The notes: a model not told the origin generated them from the sequence alone. A DNA stretch of 64,000 nucleotides from an uncultured Candidatus Melainabacteria bacterium (GCA_934757275.1 CAKVLN010000005.1:78935-142934), one strand, 5' to 3'; positions 25,930 through 34,719 are shown, counted from the first letter of the stretch. Numbers and translations are program-made.

Positions 25930-26190
25930 CTAAATATTTACTATACTGATATTCGCTGAGAGGCCGCTGACGCGTGTTTGCAGGTGCGTTTAAGTATATT
26001 CATAACTTTCTTCTACAATTAGAATGCCAATCCCCTTGAAACTCGCGTGAACAGTGACAAAACAAGATTATCTTTGTGGTACTTGAAAACTCGCAGAAAT
26101 TAAAATTTAAACTCCGCGATTCTTGTAATAGAAATGCCGCAAAATTACAAGTGCTTTATGAAAGTTTGCATATCCTCGTAACTAATTCCA
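25930..26190. other. Intergenic stretch with one inverted repeat
   Basis: No gene supported. CTTGTAAT (26122-26129) and ATTACAAG (26144-26151) form a perfect 8-bp inverted pair with a 14-base loop; with no T tract it is not a typical terminator of hipA. Confidence 0.4.
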
Positions 26191-26192
26191 CT

Positions 26193-27422
26193 CTATATTT
26201 TAAATGCTACTTCCATTTTATCAATCTCTGATTTTGATAAACCAAATTGTTTTGCAACTGTTTTCCAGTTTTTAATTTTATTTTTCATGTCTAAAATTAT
26301 AGTTTTAGCATTTTCTATGCTTATTTCAAAATATTCACAAACTTCTAATGCCAAGTCTAAGGATTGAGAGTTGTCGGTTTCTGTAATATATGTACTCAAT
26401 ACATTTTTGTTATCACAACTTGGATTTACATCATATAACGGTGAAAGTTTCCAACCTGCTTCGTTCACATACAAAAAACCATGATTTCTTAAATGATCGT
26501 CAGTATTTGATATAAGAATTGAAAACACTATTCTTTTCCATAATTCTTTCAAATCTTCTTTGGGTGTTGCTCCATTTTGTCTTATTGCATCTGCTATATC
26601 TAAATAACTATGTGTTTGAGAATCATTATCAATTGCATTTAACATACTCATTGCTGATAAAAACGGAATTCTTGTATTTCCATTTCTGTCAAATCGCTTT
26701 AAAACAATTACGTTCTTTTTTTCTACTTTATGCAACGACCACTCTTGAACATTTAATCCACATTTTTTGGCAAGAGTGAGAGCAACAGCTTCCCATAAAA
26801 CATTATTAGTGTAATCATCCTTTTTAGGAAATTTAGCTATGCAAAGATTTCCATCTTTATCAATAACACTAGCTTTAGGTCTTGCTCCTCCTAATGAAGA
26901 ACCTGGAGCTAATAATAGTTGCAAATCGCTATTTCTTTCTTCAAAATCTACAACTTTTTCAGTTGCAGCAAGTAGTTTTGTCAAATTAACTAACGGAGGA
27001 ATTGATTTTAAATTTCCGGGAAATAAAAAATCATTATTATCTTCCGTTCTAAAACGCAATGCTCCTTGTCTTGCATAATCATTCACATATAAAAGATAGT
27101 CTATTTCATTAAGAGTTCTTGGGCTTCTATTTTCATCTTTTGCAATTTGAGCTTCATATCTCCTCATAAGAATTCTCCCCCAAGTGTCTGGAGCAGAATC
27201 GCCGAAAGAACCAAACAAAGGAGTTTGTCTTGGGTTTACTTGTTTCCCCGCACCCAAAAATAAAGCAGGTTCTAAAGAAAATGCTTTTGGATTTTTTAGC
27301 CAATCTTTTGAATATTCAAAATCAGAAGTTTCCCTTCCTCTATTGAAATGTGACCATAGAGTTCCTACAAAATAATTTTCATTACTTAATGATATGTAAA
27401 CTAGAATTTTCTTATCAGACAT
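26193..27422 (-). CDS. hipA: HipA-family Ser/Thr kinase toxin, 409 aa
   Basis: HipA-like kinase of type II toxin-antitoxin systems. In E. coli HipA phosphorylates glutamyl-tRNA synthetase and induces growth arrest. Seen: GSFGDSAPDTWGR (N-terminal HipA domain), the phosphate-loop GSSLGGARPKA, the catalytic segment SNTDDHLRNHGF and the metal-binding YDVNPS. All are intact, so it should be active. The start shares one base with the stop of hipB (TAATG), the classical HipBA coupling. The region beyond it is a scarred junction, consistent with acquired DNA. Confidence 0.93.
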   Translation of the reverse strand: MSDKKILVYISLSNENYFVGTLWSHFNRGRETSDFEYSKDWLKNPKAFSLEPALFLGAGKQVNPRQTPLFGSFGDSAPDTWGRILMRRYEAQIAKDENRSPRTLNEIDYLLYVNDYARQGALRFRTEDNNDFLFPGNLKSIPPLVNLTKLLAATEKVVDFEERNSDLQLLLAPGSSLGGARPKASVIDKDGNLCIAKFPKKDDYTNNVLWEAVALTLAKKCGLNVQEWSLHKVEKKNVIVLKRFDRNGNTRIPFLSAMSMLNAIDNDSQTHSYLDIADAIRQNGATPKEDLKELWKRIVFSILISNTDDHLRNHGFLYVNEAGWKLSPLYDVNPSCDNKNVLSTYITETDNSQSLDLALEVCEYFEISIENAKTIILDMKNKIKNWKTVAKQFGLSKSEIDKMEVAFKI

Positions 27423-27745
27423 TACTTTTTCTCTTCTCTTGTATAATAAACACGTTTAGGGAGATTTTCTTTATCGTACATTTTACCAACAACATCATTG
27501 TCCGGTTCTGCAAGATTATAAACATTATCAATCAAGCCTAATACAAACATTACTTTTGTATAAATACCAATAGATACACCGGCATCTCCTTTCTCAACTT
27601 TTGTTAATGTAACGTGAGTAATTCCGGCACGTTCTTCAACTAGAGCCATTGTAAGTCGTCTTTTAATTCTTGCTTCTTTTAAATCTGAACCAAGTTTTTG
27701 TAATGCTTTATTTACAGGTATTGGTAATTTTGTTTGCTTTTTCAT
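27422..27745 (-). CDS. hipB: HipB-like antitoxin, helix-turn-helix, 107 aa
   Basis: An XRE-type helix-turn-helix (LGSDLKEARIKRRLTMALVEERAGITHVTLTKVEKG, residues ~14-50, quoted in parts) binds DNA and, in HipBA systems, the toxin. The hydrophobic part YTKVMFVLGLIDNVYNLAEP and a basic tail follow. It lies upstream of and coupled to hipA. Palindromic boxes just upstream fit self-repression. Confidence 0.88.
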   Translation of the reverse strand: MKKQTKLPIPVNKALQKLGSDLKEARIKRRLTMALVEERAGITHVTLTKVEKGDAGVSIGIYTKVMFVLGLIDNVYNLAEPDNDVVGKMYDKENLPKRVYYTREEKK

Positions 27746-27753
27746 AATTAAGA

Positions 27754-27793
27754 TATACTATAATATACATTATGTAACACTAAATATAGTATA
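27754..27793. promoter_or_regulatory. Probable HipB operator half-sites
   Basis: TATACTATA at 27754-27762 and its reverse complement TATAGTATA at 27785-27793 lie nine bases or more upstream of the hipB start, overlapping AT-rich promoter sequence. Autoregulation by HipB is expected from the family. Confidence 0.55.
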
Positions 27794-27985
27794 ATATATT
27801 TTATTCTCCGATTCAAGTGTATTTATATTTTTATTAAATAAAGATAAAAACATTCCAAAAATAGTTCCATCAACTCTTCAATAGTCAAATTTTTAAAAAG
27901 TAGGGTTTCGGGGAAAGCATTGTATATATTGACTTTTAAAGATTTGCCTTATGCCTAAAATAAACTCCAAAAGCCTCTTTTACAG

Positions 27986-28030
27986 CTGTCACGCATGAGG
28001 TCGCGAGTTCGAGCCTCGTCGTTCCCGCCA
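27986..28030 (+). pseudogene. 3' half of a tRNA-Asp (anticodon loop to CCA), att-site scar
   Basis: The sequence runs from a tRNA-Asp type anticodon loop CTGTCAC (anticodon GTC) through GAGGTCGCGAGTTCGAG (variable and T arm; T stem GCGAG/CTCGT) to the acceptor end CGTTCCCG and CCA. The 5' half, including the D arm, the 5' anticodon stem and the matching acceptor strand, is absent. Breaks at the anticodon loop are typical for tyrosine-integrase attachment sites. A terminator follows, as after a real tRNA gene. Confidence 0.8.
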
Positions 28031-28035
28031 TTTTA

Positions 28036-28059
28036 AGAGGGTTTAAGACCCTCTTTTTT
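28036..28059 (+). terminator. Terminator after the tRNA-Asp fragment
   Basis: Arms AGAGGGT (28036-28042) and ACCCTCT (28048-28054), loop TTAAG, then TTTTT. Confidence 0.85.
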
Positions 28060-28216
28060 AATGCAAAAAAAATTTTTAGCATAATTTAAAAGAATTTCAT
28101 CGGCCCCAGAATTATCATGCGAATTGTAAATAAATATTAAAACCCACTTGTTTGATAGTTGCTCTTAGGTTGTATATTTTATAATAAGAAAGCTTTATAA
28201 AATGGAGATACAAAAA

Positions 28217-29054
28217 ATGACAAAAGACGTAATTTATGGACAGGTGCTGGGCAAATTGGCATGGCGATTGCTCGCCGTATTGGATATGGCAAAAAAATCA
28301 TTGTTGGTGATAAGAACATAAAAAATGCTAAAGAAATTGCGAGAATAATGACCAACGCAGGGTTTGGCATTGAGCCTGTTGAAGGCGATATTTCCAGTCG
28401 TACTTCTATATTGAATATGATTACAATAGGGCAAAAATATGGTGTAATCCCAACCTTAATTAATTCAGCAGGTGTATCTCCTAGTCAGGCTTCAATTGAA
28501 ATTATACTTAAAGTAGATTTGTATGGAACGGCGGTATTATTGGAAGAAGTTGGCAAGGTAATAAAATCTGGCGGACGTGGAATTACAATATCTTCTCAAA
28601 GCGGATACAGAATGCCAGCACTTACTCCAGAAGAAGATGAGCAATTGGCTTGTACTCCAACAGAAGAACTATTAGATTTAGAAATTTTAAACCCTAAAAT
28701 ATAAAAGACACGCTTCACACTTACCAAATGGCAAAAAGATGCAACGTAAAAAGAGTTATGGCAGAAGCAGTAAAATGGGGGAAACGTGGTGCAAGATTAA
28801 ATTCTATATCTCCAAGGATTATTGTAACTCCTCTAGCAATTGACGAATTTAATGGAATTAGAGGCGATTTTTATAAAAATATGTTTGCAAAATGTCCTGC
28901 TGGCAGACCTGGAACTGCTGACGAAGTTGCGAATATTGCAGAGCTTTTATTAACTGAAAAAGCCGATTTTGTTTCAGGTTCTGATTTTTTAATTGATGGC
29001 GGAGCAACTGCAGCTTATTTTTATGGGGAATTAAAACCAAAAGAAGATAAATAA
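28217..29054 (+). pseudogene. Short-chain dehydrogenase/reductase, broken by at least two frameshifts
   Basis: Begins at ATG 28217 (MTKDVIY), but the glycine-rich NAD motif TGAGQIGMAIARRIG is in another frame, so bases were lost near 28,238. The frame then runs to a stop at 28704, and the rest continues in a third frame from about 28,699 (IKDTLHTYQMAKRCNVKRVM... AGRPGTADEVAN... GSDFLIDGGATAAYFYG). Joined, the parts give a full SDR of ~275 residues. The catalytic Ser region (GITISSQSG) is visible, with the Tyr region (Y of TYQMAKR) in the third frame. Non-functional as it stands, unless sequencing errors explain both shifts. Confidence 0.88.
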
Positions 29055-29198
29055 GCATACGTAATTTGGACAGTGTTAGACACTATCGGAACCTTCTTCA
29101 TCGGCATAATCTTTTTCAACGATGCAGCTAGTTTGCTAAGATTTTTAGGAATGCTTTTAATTTTATCTGGAGTTATTATTTTAAAACTTGCGCATTAG
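29055..29198 (+). pseudogene. C-terminal remnant of a small multidrug resistance (SMR) transporter
   Basis: In the same frame, directly after the SDR stop codon, 47 codons read AYVIWTVLDTIGTFF, then FNDAASLLRFLGMLLILSG and VIILKLAH before TAG. This is the last two helices of an EmrE/SugE-type transporter (AYA.WTG.G..GT, G.ILFGE..S..RL.G..LI..GI..LKL). The first half and any start are missing. It marks a deletion junction with the SDR pseudogene. Confidence 0.85.
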
Positions 29199-29209
29199 TA
29201 GTTTTATTT

Positions 29210-29400
29210 GTCGTGTTGAATGAAAAAATGTCCAACACGACCTGCAAACTGTAACCTCGCTAACAAATGGGTTTTAGAGAAATGTAGAGTGCTGCCGTTG
29301 ACGCACCAATAACTTTTAGGTTTAATGGACATGGTTAATAAAAGGCTGGATTCTTCGAGCTAATCGCATCCAGAATGTCCCGAGATTTGTTTGTTTGACG
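29210..29400. repeat. Dispersed intergenic repeat cluster, copy 1
   Basis: An inverted repeat GTCGTGTTG/CAACACGAC (29210-29218/29233-29241) is followed by a segment (29246-29316) similar to 55382-55448 and another (29324-29400) similar to 59890-59966, the latter opening with about 34 identical bases (starting AATGGACATGGTTAATAAAA). No gene is supported here. Confidence 0.75.
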
Positions 29401-29542
29401 TTTTGCATGAAGATTTTTCAACATAACTTACAATTTGATAAAAATGTGTCTAATAAATTAAAAGAGCAGGTGTAGAGTTATTTTCACAAGACAAATTGCC
29501 GTAAAATTTTGTAACGAATTTTTCGTCTTTTTACTATACATG

Positions 29543-29571
29543 TTGACAAATGTTGAATAATTTTATATATT
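29543..29571 (+). promoter_or_regulatory. Sigma70-type promoter for the M48 peptidase operon
   Basis: TTGACA (29543-29548), 17-base spacer, TATATT (29566-29571), about 29 bases before the ATG. Confidence 0.75.
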
Positions 29572-29599
29572 ATCCCATGTAGAGTTATAAAGGAGTTGT

Positions 29600-30316
29600 A
29601 TGAAAAAATTAGTTATTCTGCTTGGGGCTTTATTCTTACTTAGCACTCAAGCCTTTGCGATTTCAGATCCATTATTTGTAGAAACAAATGTAACTATGAA
29701 TAATTATTGGGAAAAAACAAACAAAGTGAACCAAAAAGTTATGCTTGTAGCTCAAAAGCTATACACCTCAAATAAAATTAACAAGCGTACACCTATCGCA
29801 ATAAAAAGAAGTCCAAACACAATTAATGCCATGACAAATGGTTACACAAGACAAATCACAATATATACAGGCTTGTTGTCTTGTATTGACAATGATGATG
29901 AACTAGCTTACATTCTTGCACACGAAATTGCACACGATATGGATTTTTATGGTGGATATTTAAAATACATTGCAATGAATGCAAATTCTAAAAAATATGA
30001 ATTAAAAGCCGACACCGTTGCAATTGATTTGATGGTAGCAGCAGGCTATAATCCAATCGCTGCAATCACAATGGGAAACAAAATTTTTGCAGAACCAATT
30101 TTTGATTGGGGCTTTACATACACCCACCCAAAAGGAAGTAAACGACTTTTGACAATGTACAAGTATATTGTGATTAAATACCCACAATACCTAAATAGCC
30201 CAATGACACAAAATGTTTATTACAAGAATTTTGAACAAGCGTTGAGCAAAGAAATTAAGGGTATTAATCAAGAATACAATAAGCGCAAGCTTAAACAAGA
30301 AAGAGCAGCTTTGTAA
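29600..30316 (+). CDS. Secreted M48-like metalloprotease, 238 aa
   Basis: Signal peptide MKKLVILLGALFLLSTQAFA, then a short M48-type peptidase domain. The zinc motif HEIAHD is at ~115 and the third ligand lies in YELKADTVAIDLM. The ISDP, NAMTNGYTRQITIYTGLL segment matches the strand before the HExxH helix. There is no membrane anchor or TPR tail, so it is like a minimal BepA/LoiP-type periplasmic quality-control protease. AAAGGAG precedes the ATG. Shares an A with the next start codon (TAATG). Confidence 0.88.
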   Translation: MKKLVILLGALFLLSTQAFAISDPLFVETNVTMNNYWEKTNKVNQKVMLVAQKLYTSNKINKRTPIAIKRSPNTINAMTNGYTRQITIYTGLLSCIDNDDELAYILAHEIAHDMDFYGGYLKYIAMNANSKKYELKADTVAIDLMVAAGYNPIAAITMGNKIFAEPIFDWGFTYTHPKGSKRLLTMYKYIVIKYPQYLNSPMTQNVYYKNFEQALSKEIKGINQEYNKRKLKQERAAL

Positions 30317-30759
30317 TGCTAAAACCCGTTAATTTCGCTCTATTTGCAATTTTATTTTTGAGTTCTGTGTTGGGCTGTTACGCTCAAGACAGGCTCTTTC
30401 TTGTTACACCTGCACAAACAATTTCTACCTGCAAGAAAAATTCTTTGCAAGAAGGCGATTATGTAAAATTTAGGGTTGTAGATGGAAAATGTGTAATTCC
30501 TAATGACAAAATTATAGAAGGGGTCGTAAGAGAACTTGAGGAAAATGGTTTTTGCGGCAAACAGGCACAAGCGATTATTCAAGATTTCAAATGCGAGAAT
30601 TACAAAATAGTTGGTGAAATTTATTTACAAGGTAGCGTGCATAAAACGGCAAATGAATTTGCAAATGGATTATCTTCCGATTTCACAGTATTGTTTCGTG
30701 GCGGTGAAATCAACCTTAAACCAAACGAAAAAGAATTTATATTATATGTGAGAGAATAA
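30316..30759 (+). CDS. Secreted hypothetical protein, paralogue A, 147 aa
   Basis: Signal peptide (AILFLSSVLGCYA), possibly a lipoprotein-like Cys in it. The body is beta-rich with VTPAQTIST near the start, then an EGVVRELEENG and FRGGEINLKPNEKEF block. The same pattern appears in the next gene, so the two are tandem duplicates. Coupled to the peptidase gene by an overlapping TAATG. Family not recognised; possibly a substrate or helper of the peptidase. Confidence 0.78.
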   Translation: MLKPVNFALFAILFLSSVLGCYAQDRLFLVTPAQTISTCKKNSLQEGDYVKFRVVDGKCVIPNDKIIEGVVRELEENGFCGKQAQAIIQDFKCENYKIVGEIYLQGSVHKTANEFANGLSSDFTVLFRGGEINLKPNEKEFILYVRE

Positions 30760-30761
30760 AT

Positions 30762-31226
30762 ATGCTAAAAAAATTTATATTATTAATGTTATTAATTATA
30801 GGAGGTTCTGCCTTCGCATCTGAGCAAATTCCTATTAGGATTGTGCCAGCTGAAAAAATTTCAACAGTTCACGACGAAATACAATTAGGCGATAACATCA
30901 TGTTTAAAACAACGAATGATGTTTATAGCAATAGCAAATTGATTTTTGCAAAAGACACACCTGTATATGGCATTGTAAGCCAACTAGAAGATAACGGCTG
31001 GGCAAATGATAACGCAGAAATTCAATTAGAAACGTTTAAATTAAGAAACACAAAAAAAGAAATTGTAACAATACATTCTAACGTTAAGATAGATGGCTTT
31101 GAGTTACTGAAAACAAAAGCAAACAGATTTGCACAATTTTTTAATTATATAGGTGTTATTTTTAGGGGCAAAGAAATTGATATCAGATACCCTGAAGAAA
31201 TGCCAACATTTACAATTTGGTATTAA
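30762..31226 (+). CDS. Secreted hypothetical protein, paralogue B, 154 aa
   Basis: Signal peptide LILLMLLIIGGSAFA-like, then IVPAEKIST, a predicted beta-barrel-type region with YGIVSQLEDNGWANDNAEIQ and FRGKEIDIRYPEEMP. These blocks align with paralogue A (IST, G.V..LE.NG, FRG.EI). Two bases separate the genes. Third gene of the peptidase operon, ended by a strong terminator. Function unknown. Confidence 0.78.
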   Translation: MLKKFILLMLLIIGGSAFASEQIPIRIVPAEKISTVHDEIQLGDNIMFKTTNDVYSNSKLIFAKDTPVYGIVSQLEDNGWANDNAEIQLETFKLRNTKKEIVTIHSNVKIDGFELLKTKANRFAQFFNYIGVIFRGKEIDIRYPEEMPTFTIWY

Positions 31227-31274
31227 ATTTGTTGAAAAATTTGCTCGACGAAAAACAACCAATTATCAGATACA

Positions 31275-31307
31275 AAAAGGCGCACTAGCGAAGCTAGTGC
31301 GCCTTTT
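31275..31307. terminator. Bidirectional terminator between the peptidase operon and gyrA
   Basis: Arms AAAAGGCGCACTAGC (31275-31289) and GCTAGTGCGCCTTTT (31293-31307) with a 3-base loop. It serves the two convergent transcripts. Confidence 0.93.
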
Positions 31308-31325
31308 GATATATTCTTATAATTT

Positions 31326-33860
31326 TTATTCTGTCAAAGTTGTTTGTTCGCCTTCTGTTGTTTCTACTGGACAACCATCTGATGAAGTATCATTTGATGA
31401 ATTATCAGTATTTACAATCTTATTAACTGAAACAACCGTATCATTATCTGTCAAGTTTTGTGCTCTTACACCTGTTGCAGGACGACCTTGGCAAGAAATA
31501 TCACCAGCTTTAATTCTAGTTACAATACCATTTGCAGTAACCATCATAATTTCGTCTTTTTCTTCTACAATCGTCAATGCTACAAGTCTTGACATATTTG
31601 ACTTAAATTTAGTTGCAATCAAACCGATACCACCACGGTTTTGAGAACGGAATTCTGAAAGTTTTGTACGCTTTCCAAAGCCATCAGACGTTACAACCAA
31701 AAGGTCTGCATCATAGTTTCTTGGAACGATATCGCAACCAATAATAGTATCAGCACTTCTCAATTTCATTGAATTAACGCCTCTTGCACTTCTACCTAAC
31801 GGACGTAAATCCTCGATAGGGAAACGAATTGCCATACCGCAAGATGTACCAATTATGATTTCATCATTTGGATTAGCAAGTTTAACCCAATTCAACTTAT
31901 CGCCTTCCTCTAATGAGATTGCTATAATACCACTTCTTCTAATATTTACAAAGTTGTCTAGTTCAATTCTCTTGATATAACCTTTTTGTGTCAACATAAT
32001 CAAGTTCAAATCATGAGAGAAATTGCTTACAGGAACAACAGCAGTAATTCTTTCACCTTGTTCAATTGGAAGAACATTCACTATAGGAAGTCCCTTAGAT
32101 TGTCTGCCACCTTCTGGGAAGTCATAAACATTCAAGCTATAAACAATACCCTTAGAAGAGAAGAACAATACTTTGTCGTGCATCATTGCAGTAAAGAAGT
32201 GTTGAATATCATCGTCTTCCTTAGTCTTAATACCAGCTTTACCACGAGTAGCACGGTTTTGGCGTTCAAAAGTATCTAAAGAAATTCTTTTCAAATAACC
32301 TTGATGAGTGATAAACACTGCCATTGGAGTATTTGGTGTCAAATCTTCAATAGTAACTTCGCCTTGTTCTGGAACAATTTGAGTCTTTCTATCATCGCCA
32401 TATTTTTCTCTATCTTCAAGAAGTTCTGTCTTAATGATGTCCAAAACTTTTTGTCTATCAGCAAGAATGCCTTCGTACTCTTGAATTTTCTTCAACAATT
32501 CGTCATATTCGTTTTTAATCTTGTCTTGTTCTAAGCCTGTCAATCTTCTTAATTGCATTTCCAAAATTGCATTTGCCTGGTCGATATCCAAACCAAATCT
32601 GCTCATCAAACCTACACGAGCATCTTCTGTTGTTTTTGATTTTTTAATAAGTTCAATAACTTCGTCTAAAGAACCTAACGCAATCAACAAACCTGCCAAA
32701 ATGTGAGCTCTGATTTTTGCCTTTTTCAAGAAGTAAATAGTTCTTCTTGTAACAATTTCAACTCTGTGTTCAACAAACTCATTAAGCACTTCATACAAGT
32801 TCAACAAGCGTGGTTGTTTACCACACAATGTAACCATGTTTACCCCGAAAGTGGTTGCAAGTTGAGTAAATTTGAACAAATTATTCTTAACAACTTCTGG
32901 CTTAGCGTCACGTTTAAGTTCAATAACGATACGCATACCTTCTCTATCTGATTCATCTCTTAAATCAGAAATACCAGTAATTCTTTGTTCTTTTACCAAA
33001 TCAGCAATTTTTTCAATCAATTGCGCTTTGTTTACTTGATAAGGGATTTCTGTAACAATAATCGCTGTTCTTGTTTGACGTCCGCCGCCACCAGGAATTT
33101 CTTCAATCGTTGCAACCGCAGACATTTTAATAGAACCACGTCCTGTTTCATAAGCTTGCTTAATATCGTTTAAGCCAACAATTGTCGCCGCAGTAGGGAA
33201 ATCTGGTCCTTTAATGTGTTCCATCAAACCTGCAATAGTAATTTGTGGGTTATCGATTAAAGCAATTGTACCATCTACAACTTCTCTCAAATTGTGTGGA
33301 GGAATATTTGTAGCCATACCAACTGCAATACCTGAAACACCGTTTAATAATAACATTGGCAATCTAACCGGCAAAACAGAAGGTTCTTCTAACGAACCGT
33401 CGAAGTTCGGAACAAAATCAACAGTTTCACAATCAATATCAGCAAGCATTGATTGAGTAATTTTGTGCATACGAGCCTCTGTATAACGCATTGCAGCTGC
33501 GCTATCACCATCGACAGAACCGAAGTTACCATGACCATCAACAACTAGATATCTTGTATTGAAGTCTTGTGCCAAACGAACAAGAGCTTCGTATACAGAG
33601 CTATCACCGTGTGGGTGGTATTTACCAAGAACTTCACCAACGATACGAGCACATTTCTTAAATGGCTTATCTGGAGTCATTCCCAATTCGTTCATTGCAT
33701 ACAAAATACGTCTATGAACTGGCTTTAAACCATCTCTAACATCAGGAAGCGCACGTCCAACAATTACACTCATCGCATAATCAATATAGCACTTCTTCAT
33801 TTCTTCTCTAATATTAACTGGAACGATTTTACCGTCCGAAAACATATTTTGTTGAGCCAA
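31326..33860 (-). CDS. gyrA: DNA gyrase subunit A, 844 aa
   Basis: Breaks and rejoins DNA in the gyrase tetramer to introduce negative supercoils. Catalytic Tyr in [10 protein letters not shown]; quinolone-pocket helix [14 protein letters not shown], with Ser at the usual position and Glu at the acidic position. Six-bladed C-terminal domain from about residue 505. The GyrA-box position reads RATRGKAG rather than QRRGGKG, a form I associate with cyanobacteria. Start is probably TTG 33860, since GGAG lies seven bases before it; the next ATG is codon 6. Single gene with its own promoter region. Confidence 0.96.
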   Translation of the reverse strand: MAQQNMFSDGKIVPVNIREEMKKCYIDYAMSVIVGRALPDVRDGLKPVHRRILYAMNELGMTPDKPFKKCARIVGEVLGKYHPHGDSSVYEALVRLAQDFNTRYLVVDGHGNFGSVDGDSAAAMRYTEARMHKITQSMLADIDCETVDFVPNFDGSLEEPSVLPVRLPMLLLNGVSGIAVGMATNIPPHNLREVVDGTIALIDNPQITIAGLMEHIKGPDFPTAATIVGLNDIKQAYETGRGSIKMSAVATIEEIPGGGGRQTRTAIIVTEIPYQVNKAQLIEKIADLVKEQRITGISDLRDESDREGMRIVIELKRDAKPEVVKNNLFKFTQLATTFGVNMVTLCGKQPRLLNLYEVLNEFVEHRVEIVTRRTIYFLKKAKIRAHILAGLLIALGSLDEVIELIKKSKTTEDARVGLMSRFGLDIDQANAILEMQLRRLTGLEQDKIKNEYDELLKKIQEYEGILADRQKVLDIIKTELLEDREKYGDDRKTQIVPEQGEVTIEDLTPNTPMAVFITHQGYLKRISLDTFERQNRATRGKAGIKTKEDDDIQHFFTAMMHDKVLFFSSKGIVYSLNVYDFPEGGRQSKGLPIVNVLPIEQGERITAVVPVSNFSHDLNLIMLTQKGYIKRIELDNFVNIRRSGIIAISLEEGDKLNWVKLANPNDEIIIGTSCGMAIRFPIEDLRPLGRSARGVNSMKLRSADTIIGCDIVPRNYDADLLVVTSDGFGKRTKLSEFRSQNRGGIGLIATKFKSNMSRLVALTIVEEKDEIMMVTANGIVTRIKAGDISCQGRPATGVRAQNLTDNDTVVSVNKIVNTDNSSNDTSSDGCPVETTEGEQTTLTE

Positions 33861-33937
33861 AATCCTTCTCCTCTATCCATTTCCCCAAAGCGGAATTATT
33901 AAATTAACAAGCTCATAGAGCCTGATATATCCCTCTT

Positions 33938-33953
33938 ATACTATATATAGTAT
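33938..33953. promoter_or_regulatory. 16-bp palindrome in the gyrA promoter region
   Basis: ATACTATATATAGTAT is a perfect palindrome about 80 bases upstream of the gyrA start, overlapping possible -10 sequence; it might be an operator or supercoiling-sensitive element. Confidence 0.35.
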
Positions 33954-34076
33954 CACAAAAAAGGTTTGTGTAAAGTAAAGTTTTGCATGCCAATGCAAGA
34001 TGTATTTAAAAAGTATATACGCCTTAAATCTAGTGTTTATACAGTTTTAAGGTTTGTAACAAGTTCATTAAAAAAA

Positions 34077-34268
34077 GGCAATTTTGAAAAACGAAAATAC
34101 TTTATATAAATGTAAGCAAGATAAAGAAAATAAGGAAAACAAATTTTAAAGCTGAAAGTCAAAACGTTAGACAGTAAGCTTGATACAAGATTTCTTTTTA
34201 TACTCTCTCTTAATATCCTCGTGTTTATTTAATGTTTGCCATAAATCATTTGGCAAACTTTTCTTTTG
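34077..34268 (+). ncRNA. Orphan transcription unit, candidate small RNA
   Basis: A promoter-like motif GGCAATTTT (34077-34085), N12, TACTTT (34098-34103) like that before several genes is followed by ~130 bases without an ORF and a hairpin GTTTGCCA/TGGCAAAC (34234-34241/34251-34258) then TTTTCTTTT. This predicts a ~150-base RNA from about 34,110. No homology recognised. Confidence 0.45.
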
Positions 34269-34422
34269 TTTATAGGGGTTTCAAGCAATTGTAGCGTACT
34301 AAAAATTAATTTCCGTTTGCATTATTTGCGACACTCGTTTATTATTAAATATGGACTTTTAAATCTTAACTTTACTAAAAAGAGGAAATTTCTATTTTGC
34401 TCTTACACTCCTTTTCCTACAC

Positions 34423-34451
34423 TTGACAAACAGAAGAAAATAATAAATAAT
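34423..34451 (+). promoter_or_regulatory. Promoter of the antisense RNA
   Basis: TTGACA (34423-34428), exactly 17 bases, then AATAAT (34446-34451); predicted start at about 34458. Confidence 0.7.
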
Positions 34452-34457
34452 AAGCAT

Positions 34458-34577
34458 GTAGGGAGAACCCTAAGAAAGCGCAATTTCCTTAGAGTTCTAC
34501 TTCACCCCTACAAGAACAGTAAAATAATTTTAAGGGCTGCAATAATCGCAAGGATTGCAGCTTTTATTATTTTTTTG
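34458..34577 (+). ncRNA. Candidate type I antitoxin RNA, antisense to the toxin mRNA
   Basis: The predicted RNA starts near 34458 and folds into a long hairpin: GTAGGG/CCCTAC (34458-34463/34506-34511), AGAAC/GTTCT and CTAAG/CTTAG inside. It then ends in a terminator with arms GCTGCAAT/ATTGCAGC (34536-34543/34554-34561) followed by TTTTATTATTTTTTT. It overlaps all but the first few codons of the toxin ORF plus its 3' UTR on the opposite strand, the arrangement expected of a type I antitoxin. Confidence 0.65.
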
Positions 34578-34582
34578 TTCAT
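34508..34582 (-). CDS. Candidate type I toxin, 24-residue hydrophobic peptide
   Basis: ATG 34582 is preceded by AAAGGAGG at ideal spacing (TAAGCC) and the frame ends at TAG 34508. The peptide starts MNKKIIKAAILAIIAALK and ends in a hydrophobic ILLFL stretch: one membrane-spanning amphipathic helix with basic N-terminus, as in TisB-, Ldr- or Fst-like toxins. It is too short for normal gene calling. Supporting context: its own promoter, a 5' leader that can hide the ribosome site, a stable 3' hairpin, and an overlapping antisense RNA. No sequence family recognised. Confidence 0.65.
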   Translation of the reverse strand: MNKKIIKAAILAIIAALKIILLFL

Positions 34583-34584
34583 GG

Positions 34585-34719
34585 CTTACCTCCTTTCCAA
34601 CCATTTTCTTCACTATTCGTGTGTTGGAGGTTAGTAAGTCGTAGGGCGTTTACCTACTGCAGAAAGTCACTGCCGACAATCCGCATACCCATCATATTAT
34701 AATTTTCAATGTTTGTCTA
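34585..34719 (-). promoter_or_regulatory. Toxin promoter and self-inhibiting leader
   Basis: On the minus strand: TAGACA (34719-34714), 17-base spacer, TATGAT (34696-34691), start near 34684. The ~100-base leader contains CTTACTAACCTCC (34638-34626), which is complementary to the Shine-Dalgarno region GGAGGTAAG (34593-34585) in two blocks, so the ribosome site can be sequestered. A further hairpin GTAGG/CCTAC spans 34657-34641. Confidence 0.65.

Noticed and set aside
27986..28030. Complete tRNA-Asp gene
   Set aside because: The D arm, the 5' acceptor strand and the 5' anticodon stem are missing upstream.
31153..31644. 163-residue plus-strand ORF across the end of the peptidase operon and gyrA 3' end
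   Set aside because: Crosses a strong terminator and overlaps gyrA antisense.
34266..34634. 122-residue plus-strand ORF in the gyrA-emrB gap
   Set aside because: No ribosome site, mixed composition, and it runs through the antisense RNA hairpin and terminator; better explained as chance.
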